Shown here: piece by piece, positions 1 through 3,619 of the stretch
Layout of the letters: every line of letters begins with the position of its first letter
Position numbering within the stretch: the first letter of the stretch is position 1
DNA from: Collinsella sp. CAG:166
GTDB taxonomy: Bacteria > Actinomycetota > Coriobacteriia > Coriobacteriales > Coriobacteriaceae
Assembly: GCA_000434535.1 (NCBI GenBank)
Contig: FR878635.1
Location: 6,157-15,512, forward strand
Reading direction: 5' to 3'
Length of the DNA stretch: 9,356 nucleotides
Translations under genes and position numbers: made by a program
Notes under the pieces: generated by a model
Seen by the model: the letters and a program-made list of their open reading frames with translations, nothing else
The model's database searches: none
What the model was told of the DNA's origin: nothing

Positions 1-706
1 CCACGGCCGACGCAGGCTCGAGCGCCAGCGACGAGCCAAAGTCGATCAGGCACAGGTCAAAGGTGCCCTCGGCAAGCTGCCGGTCAAGCGACAGGCGCGC
101 CGTGCGCACCATAATATTAGCGGGCGAGATATCGCGATGGACAAAGCCCTCGCCCACCAGGCTCATACGGCAGAGCAGATCGAACAGGTCGCGGCCCAGA
201 CGCGCCGCCACAAGCGGCGACAGGCGTCCGGCATCGTCCACGGCAAGTCGCGAACGCAAGCGGGCAAGCGTCTCGCCCTCGACCCATTCCATGACAATTG
301 CAGGCACACCGTCGACCTCGCCCCAGCCATAGAGGCGGGGAAAGCCCTTAAGACCCGAAAGGGCGCGATGGCATTCGTATTCCTCCCGAAACGCCGCCTT
401 GAACTTGGCGACCAGCGCCTCGTGAGCTGCATCGTCGTCAAACTCATCGCGCGTCGGCAAGATGAGCTGCTTGAGTGCCACGGCCTCGCCTTGGGCGTTG
501 ACGGCACGCGTCACGCGGCCGATACCGCCACGGCGCATGGTGGCTTCGTCGGCAAACAGCATCGTAAAACGACGCAGATAGGCAGGCAGTTCGTCCTGAC
601 CGAGCGCAATGGCCGGCTCAAACCCGTCGACACGCGCCAGGCGCAGGCCGACCATGGAATCGCGACCGAGCGATTGTGATGTGGTGGATGCAAGATCGGT
701 CATCAT
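1..706 (-). CDS. Atypical Ser/Thr protein kinase (partial, C-terminus beyond left edge)
   Basis: The minus strand is open from an ATG at 706 to the window edge, giving 235 residues. The protein-kinase fold is clear: a glycine loop GGIGRV (residues 60-65), the ATP-binding lysine in VALK (Lys79), a helix-C candidate FREEYECHRAL (106-116), the hinge-region stretch VMEWVEG (138-144), the catalytic loop HRDISPAN (190-197) and DFG (222-224). Two things are unusual. The catalytic-loop lysine of typical Ser/Thr kinases (HRDxK) is Ser194. The spacing from Asn197 to Asp222 is 25 residues instead of about 13, so roughly 12 extra residues lie before the DFG. About 55 residues precede the glycine loop and match nothing I recognise. 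The start overlaps the stop of the upstream gene (ATGATGA; ATG at 706 or 703), so translation is probably coupled. The substrate is unknown. The activation segment and any membrane segment lie outside the window. The kinase assignment is strong; activity is inferred from the retained Lys, Asp and Asn. Confidence 0.9.
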   Translation of the reverse strand, partial: MMTDLASTTSQSLGRDSMVGLRLARVDGFEPAIALGQDELPAYLRRFTMLFADEATMRRGGIGRVTRAVNAQGEAVALKQLILPTRDEFDDDAAHEALVAKFKAAFREEYECHRALSGLKGFPRLYGWGEVDGVPAIVMEWVEGETLARLRSRLAVDDAGRLSPLVAARLGRDLFDLLCRMSLVGEGFVHRDISPANIMVRTARLSLDRQLAEGTFDLCLIDFGSSLALEPASAV

Positions 707-1608
707 AGGGCAAGCGCCGCCACGTTATTGTTGAAGTTACCGAGTGCGACGTCATCATCGCCGTAATGGCCGACCCATTGACATAGGTTGGTGTAACAGC
801 CCCACAGATTGGCATACTGCTGATACCACTTTGACCGGGGCGAGAATGTCTGACGACCGAACTCGGCTCGAATGACAAACATCTCCCCGACCAGGCTGTC
901 GCACGGCCTGGGATCTCCCGTAGAGTTATAGGTCGAGACCACGTCATTGGCACGAGAAACGTAGCCGTCGAGCATGTTGTACTTGGTCACAAGCCAACTG
1001 TGAATGCTCTCTTCCTCAGCAGCGGAAAGGCCACCGGAGTTTGCATCGTTGTCAGTGTTGCCGCCCGTCGAGCCGCCATTTCCAGACCCTCCGGTAGAGG
1101 AGCCCGACCCAGAGCCGCCGCTCGAACTCGACGAATTCGAGCCGGAGCCAGAAGTATCCGAGCTACCGGGCTTTCCGGACTGCTGGGCGTCCTGCTCCTT
1201 CTGCTGCTCGACCTTATTCACCGTTGCCGCCACGCTATTGTTGGACAACCGATCGATGATCTTGGTGTTGGTGAGCACGATGGTTTTGCCATTGGCAAGC
1301 GTGACTTCGTTGTCCGGGGCCTCGGCGCCGTCCGCATCGTCGGTGCCAAACACAATATGCGCGACCACACTTGCCCAAGCATATCCAGTCGTGGTACCCA
1401 GATCACTTTTGACCTCATGCCCCACGCGCGGTTCGCGTGCGGTATGCGCCTGCATCATGGACGGCACGGTCATGCCATAGGCAGAAACGCCAGCCATGAC
1501 CAGCACCAGCGAGCACGACAGCAGCACGTACGCCCGCGGCGCCAAGCCCAGTCGGCGTCGCATGCGCACCGCGGCGCCGCGCTTTGTCTGAGTGCCACCG
1601 GGCCGCAT
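703..1608 (-). CDS. Membrane-anchored protein with Ser/Gly linker and unknown extracellular domain
   Basis: This 301-residue protein is not one I recognise. It has a basic N-terminus (RMRRR, 15-19), one hydrophobic segment (about 26-46) that is a membrane anchor or uncleaved signal, a region at 60-140, a low-complexity Ser/Gly/Asn linker (about 144-193), and a compact C-terminal domain (194-301) rich in Trp and Tyr with three cysteines (Cys236, Cys271, Cys276). By the positive-inside rule the C-terminal part should face outside. I chose ATG at 1608 because a strong GGAGGAG lies five bases upstream. An in-frame ATG at 1656 would place the terminator hairpin inside the coding sequence and has no such site. 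The stop overlaps the start of the kinase at 706, so the two are very probably one operon. A plausible but unproven role is an external sensor, or a substrate, for that kinase. A cell-wall-associated or adhesin-like role is also possible. Confidence 0.75.
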   Translation of the reverse strand: MRPGGTQTKRGAAVRMRRRLGLAPRAYVLLSCSLVLVMAGVSAYGMTVPSMMQAHTAREPRVGHEVKSDLGTTTGYAWASVVAHIVFGTDDADGAEAPDNEVTLANGKTIVLTNTKIIDRLSNNSVAATVNKVEQQKEQDAQQSGKPGSSDTSGSGSNSSSSSGGSGSGSSTGGSGNGGSTGGNTDNDANSGGLSAAEEESIHSWLVTKYNMLDGYVSRANDVVSTYNSTGDPRPCDSLVGEMFVIRAEFGRQTFSPRSKWYQQYANLWGCYTNLCQWVGHYGDDDVALGNFNNNVAALAL

Positions 1609-1613
1609 GCGTT

Positions 1614-1620
1614 CTCCTCC
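1614..1620 (-). promoter_or_regulatory. Strong Shine-Dalgarno site fixing the start at 1608
   Basis: Read on the minus strand, GGAGGAG is followed by AACGC and then ATG at 1608, an ideal five-base spacing. This decides the start codon over the in-frame ATG at 1656. The site begins on the base directly after the T-tract of the upstream terminator. Confidence 0.8.
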
Positions 1621-1649
1621 AAAGAAAAACACGCCGCTCAGAAGCGGCG
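1621..1649 (-). terminator. Intrinsic terminator or attenuator in front of the membrane-protein/kinase operon
   Basis: On the minus strand CGCCGCT pairs perfectly with AGCGGCG around the loop TCTG (7 bp, nearly all G-C; plus coordinates 1632-1649). It is followed by TGTTTTTCTTT (1631-1621), the standard form of a Rho-independent terminator. It works only on the minus strand, since the other side has no T-run. There is no room for a promoter between it and the start at 1608, so any message for the downstream operon must read through it. It may end recR transcripts, act as an attenuator, or do both. A four-codon frame (ATG CGC CGC TTC TGA, 1652-1638) covers the left arm of the stem, but it has no clear ribosome-binding site. 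Confidence 0.8.
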
Positions 1650-1656
1650 CATTCAT

Positions 1657-1672
1657 TCAAATCCATATTTGA
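1657..1672. repeat. Small palindrome TCAAAT-CCAT-ATTTGA at the putative transcription start
   Basis: Six-base perfect arms with a four-base centre lie between the extended -10 (1672-1680) and the terminator hairpin, about where a transcript from that promoter would begin. It could be an operator or a weak 5' hairpin. At this size chance is possible. Confidence 0.4.
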
Positions 1673-1680
1673 GTGTATCA
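1672..1680 (-). promoter_or_regulatory. Candidate extended -10 promoter for the membrane-protein/kinase operon
   Basis: On the minus strand TGATACACT fits the extended -10 pattern TGnTAnnnT. The nearest -35-like hexamer, TTGCGC at 1702-1697, is 19 bases away, so the -35 is weak or absent. Transcription would start near 1665 and give a leader of about 57 bases containing the terminator hairpin. The same TGnTACACT form occurs before the other kinase operon (6986-6994). Confidence 0.45.
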
Positions 1681-1816
1681 GCGAACCTAAAAGGTTGCGC
1701 AACGAATGGGCAAATTAAGGATGCGAGCGGAAGCATCCATGCGATAAGCGGATACGAAGCATCTTTGTTGCACAACAAACTCACAGTCGCACGGGGAAAT
1801 TATGACTACCCCGTGC
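1681..1816. repeat. Gap between recR and the kinase operon: four inverted repeats, no gene seen
   Basis: This stretch, part of the 246-base gap 1609-1854, holds four separate inverted repeats and no convincing gene. (a) 1681-1700: AACC/GGTT with outer GCG/CGC and one bulge, loop of five. (b) 1719-1738: GGATGC/GCATCC, loop of eight. (c) 1764-1779: TTTGTTG-CA-CAACAAA, seven-base arms, operator-like. (d) 1789-1816: GCACGGGG/CCCCGTGC, eight-base arms around a 12-base loop, 38 bases after the recR stop. Repeat (d) could be a stem at the 3' end of recR mRNA, but it has no adjacent T-run on the minus strand. The stretch is visibly more A+T-rich than the genes around it. Confidence 0.55.
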
Positions 1817-1854
1817 ATCGCGAGGAAAACATACGGCAGGAGCAGGCTCGCCAC

Positions 1855-2451
1855 CTAAATCGCGCGACGGGCCTCGATGGCGCGGCCAAGCGTAAGCTCG
1901 TCGGCATACTCCAAGTCGCCGCCCACGGGAAGGCCGCTTGCCAGACGCGACACCTCGACGCCCAACGGCTTGATGGTACGGGCCAGATAGCTCGCCGTGG
2001 TCTCGCCCTCGATGTTGGGGTTGGTGGCGATGATGACCTCATGGATATCCTCGTGGCCCAGACGCGCCAGCAGCTCGCGGATGTGCAGCTGCTCAGGGCC
2101 AATCTTGTCCATGGGGCTGATCACGCCGCCCAGCACATGGTACAGGCCGTGGTAGCTGCCCGTGCGCTCGATCGCCTGGACGTCGCGCGGCTCGCCCACC
2201 ACGCAAATACGAGTGGTATCGCGCATCGGGTCCTGGCAGATGGAGCACTCGTCGGCCGTGGCGTAGTTAAAGCAACGGCTGCAAAAGTGGACCTCCTGCT
2301 TGACCTCCAGGATGGCCTCGGCCAGGCGGCGGGCCTCCTCGGCATCGGCCTCGAGCAGGTAATAGGCGATGCGCTGGGCCGACTTGGGACCAATGCCCGG
2401 CAGACGACCCAGTTCATCGAGCAGTTTTTGCAGACTGTGATTCGCACTCAT
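1855..2451 (-). CDS. recR: Recombination mediator protein RecR
   Basis: RecR is a ring-forming DNA-binding protein that works with RecO (and RecF) to load RecA on SSB-coated single-stranded DNA during gap and break repair. The 198 residues are full length for the family. Domains in order: an N-terminal helix-hairpin-helix LGRLPGIGPKSAQRIAYYLL (14-33); a four-cysteine zinc motif with Cys57, Cys60, Cys69 and Cys72; a Toprim domain (about 80-175) with VVGEPRDVQAIE near residue 85 and the ATNPNIEGE stretch; and the C-terminal SGLPVGGDLEYAD signature. The start at 2451 lies 13 bases after the ybaB stop. I see no good Shine-Dalgarno sequence in that gap, so translation is probably coupled to ybaB. 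The ybaB-recR pairing is a conserved bacterial arrangement. Confidence 0.98.
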   Translation of the reverse strand: MSANHSLQKLLDELGRLPGIGPKSAQRIAYYLLEADAEEARRLAEAILEVKQEVHFCSRCFNYATADECSICQDPMRDTTRICVVGEPRDVQAIERTGSYHGLYHVLGGVISPMDKIGPEQLHIRELLARLGHEDIHEVIIATNPNIEGETTASYLARTIKPLGVEVSRLASGLPVGGDLEYADELTLGRAIEARRAI

Positions 2452-2464
2452 ATATATGCGTGTC

Positions 2465-2785
2465 TTAGAACGGCATGCCCGGGATGTTGAGGCCGCCGGT
2501 GATGGCGCCCATCTGCTTGTTGGCGAGCTCGTTGACGCCGCGGACGGCCTCGTTGACGGCAGCCATGATCATGTCCTGCAGCATATCGACGTCCTCGGGA
2601 TCGAGGGCATCGGGGTCAATAGTGAGGTTGACGAGCTCCATCTCGCCGTTAACGGTCACCTTGACCATGCCGCCGCCGGCAGAGGCGTCGACGGTCTGGG
2701 ACTTGAGGTTCTCCTGCGCGGCGGCAAGCTGCTCCTGCATCTTGCGAGCCTGCTTCATCATCTGCTGCATGTTCATACCGGCCAT
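2465..2785 (-). CDS. ybaB: YbaB/EbfC family nucleoid-associated protein
   Basis: This 106-residue protein has the typical form of the YbaB/EbfC family, small dimeric DNA-binding proteins with tweezer-like coils. The N-terminus is a Met/Gln-rich helix (MNMQQMMKQARKMQEQL, 4-20) expected to form the coiled arm. Next come a Gly-rich turn (AGGGMVKVTVNGE, 36-48), the conserved LTIDPDALDPEDVDMLQDMI region and a Gly/Pro-rich end (GGLNIPGMPF). The start at 2785 is fixed by AAAGGAG (2797-2791) five bases upstream. The gene usually sits between dnaX and recR. Here it still leads into recR, but dnaX is separated from it by an antisense gene and a 339-base regulatory gap, so ybaB-recR needs its own promoter. 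Confidence 0.96.
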   Translation of the reverse strand: MAGMNMQQMMKQARKMQEQLAAAQENLKSQTVDASAGGGMVKVTVNGEMELVNLTIDPDALDPEDVDMLQDMIMAAVNEAVRGVNELANKQMGAITGGLNIPGMPF

Positions 2786-2860
2786 GATGGCTCCTTTACG
2801 TGCGGCCGCACGCCGAGCTGCAAGGGCAGCCGGAGCACGGCGGGACTTTCAAACTCAAAA

Positions 2861-2869
2861 ATCGTACCA
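2861..2869 (-). promoter_or_regulatory. Candidate extended -10 promoter for ybaB-recR
   Basis: On the minus strand TGGTACGAT matches TGnTAnnnT. No -35 is visible at the usual distance. Transcription would begin near 2855 and give a leader of about 70 bases before the ybaB ATG. An alternative lies upstream: TTGCAT (inside the ATTATGCAA palindrome), a 17-base spacer, and TGTATT as the -10, which would tie this operon to the palindrome. Confidence 0.4.
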
Positions 2870-2947
2870 CGGCGCGCGGCGAGAGAGCGGGGCGGACGTG
2901 TTACCTCAGTCGATATACATGTCCTCCAATACAAACCGCACTCAAAG

Positions 2948-2982
2948 ATTATGCAAGGTCGAATTATGCAAGGTTGCATAAT
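2948..2982. promoter_or_regulatory. Operator-like cluster of three ATTATGCAA half-sites
   Basis: ATTATGCAAGGT occurs twice in direct orientation, at 2948-2959 and 2963-2974, with starts 15 bases apart. The second copy is followed by its inverse to form ATTATGCAA-GG-TTGCATAAT (2963-2982), a perfect palindrome with nine-base arms and a two-base centre. This is the usual look of a dimeric repressor site plus an extra half-site. It lies in the gap between the divergent ybaB-recR and small membrane protein genes and contains CATAAT -10-like hexamers, so a bound protein could block promoters on either strand. The regulator is not encoded in the window. Apart from this cluster, the repeats at 3013-3075 and candidate promoters, I see nothing else in 2786-3124. 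Confidence 0.65.
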
Positions 2983-3012
2983 ATCGCACACTCAATCTAG
3001 TAGAGCCGAATC

Positions 3013-3075
3013 CGGCATTTCATGTGCGCCACTAAATAGCTAAATGCCGAACCGCTGCTCGAGGCGGCGCACATG
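3013..3075. repeat. Two interleaved perfect inverted repeats
   Basis: CGGCATTT (3013-3020) is complementary to AAATGCCG (3042-3049). CATGTGCGCC (3021-3030), starting on the very next base, is complementary to GGCGCACATG (3066-3075). The order of arms is a-b-a'-b', so the two hairpins cannot both form as simple stems in one strand. With no bases between a and b a full pseudoknot is sterically unlikely, so the stems should be mutually exclusive, as in a two-state RNA switch or alternative DNA cruciforms. A TATAAT at 3085 may place this region upstream of the transcript, in which case it could be a DNA-level protein site. Confidence 0.65.
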
Positions 3076-3084
3076 GCGGCAGGG

Positions 3085-3090
3085 TATAAT
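3085..3090 (+). promoter_or_regulatory. Consensus TATAAT -10 for the small membrane protein gene
   Basis: A perfect TATAAT lies 34 bases before the ATG at 3125, giving an expected start near 3097 and a short leader. No -35-like hexamer is present about 17 bases upstream (that position reads AGGCGG-like sequence), so an activator or the upstream repeats may be required. Confidence 0.5.
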
Positions 3091-3124
3091 TTGATTGCCA
3101 TAGATAGTAATTTGGAGGTGCCCC

Positions 3125-3598
3125 ATGAATGCCCCCAACGCGCTCCAAAACATCCGCTCAAAACACCCCGTTGCATATGTGGTTCTCTATCTCTTTGTCG
3201 GCTGGGCATTGCTGGTTGTCATCACCCATGCCATAGCTTTTGGAGCAGAACTGCTGATAGCCAGCTCGGACCAGCCCGTCGTCAAATGGGAGACGACCGA
3301 TGAGTGCACCGACGGAACCCGAACCGTCTACTACAACAGCCCGTCCCTCTATCAAGAGTTCAAGGTCAAGATAAAGGACTTCAAGATTGTCGATGCCGAG
3401 CTAGGCGTTTATTTGGCAATCGGAGCAACCATTAACGCCGAGCAAGTCGAGTACACGGACAGCCATGCGACGTATCGTATCGACCTCAGCATCCTAGGCC
3501 GACCGTCACGCACCTGTCTGCTCAAATGCGACATACGCGGCACCACACTACACATGTCCGAAATACAGATGCGCCCGGACAAGGGGTCCTCTTCTTGA
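3125..3598 (+). CDS. Small membrane-anchored protein, unknown function
   Basis: This 157-residue protein is not one I recognise. A GGAGGTG Shine-Dalgarno (3114-3120) precedes the ATG at good spacing, and a TATAAT lies further upstream, so I take it as a real gene. The N-terminus has one long hydrophobic segment (about 16-46), a membrane anchor or signal anchor. The remaining 110 residues alternate hydrophobic and charged stretches, suggesting a beta-rich globular domain, with cysteines at 61, 131 and 135. It runs opposite to ybaB, recR and dnaX and ends 21 bases before the dnaX stop in convergent layout, with no clear terminator between them. Two sampled 60-base lines (3181-3300) are 50% and 60% G+C. 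Together with its position inside a normally intact gene set this hints at a late insertion, but transfer is not proven. Confidence 0.75.
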   Translation: MNAPNALQNIRSKHPVAYVVLYLFVGWALLVVITHAIAFGAELLIASSDQPVVKWETTDECTDGTRTVYYNSPSLYQEFKVKIKDFKIVDAELGVYLAIGATINAEQVEYTDSHATYRIDLSILGRPSRTCLLKCDIRGTTLHMSEIQMRPDKGSSS

Positions 3599-3619
3599 GC
3601 AGTATACCCGCCTGCGCAG

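Noticed and set aside
1060..1200. Short direct repeats resembling a tandem array
   Set aside because: They are in-frame Ser/Gly/Asn codons of the linker in the membrane-anchored protein and are irregular in length.
1000..2490. Long open plus-strand frame (496 codons) across the membrane-protein gene, the gap and recR
   Set aside because: It lies antisense to two well-supported genes, crosses a repeat-rich intergenic gap, has a low-complexity Arg/Ala-rich product and no ribosome-binding site; it is a shadow frame of high-GC DNA.
2900..2930. Four-codon leader frame (MYID) after GGAGG on the minus strand upstream of ybaB
   Set aside because: Its ATG is only two bases from GGAGG, too close for good initiation, and it lies upstream of the favoured promoter.
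3013..3075. A full H-type RNA pseudoknot from the interleaved repeats
   Set aside because: There are no bases between the first two arms to cross a 10-bp stem, so both complete stems cannot coexist; mutually exclusive hairpins are more plausible.
3599..3619. Bidirectional terminator between the orphan gene and dnaX
   Set aside because: Only an imperfect GAG(C/T)AG stem is visible and there is no T-run on either strand.
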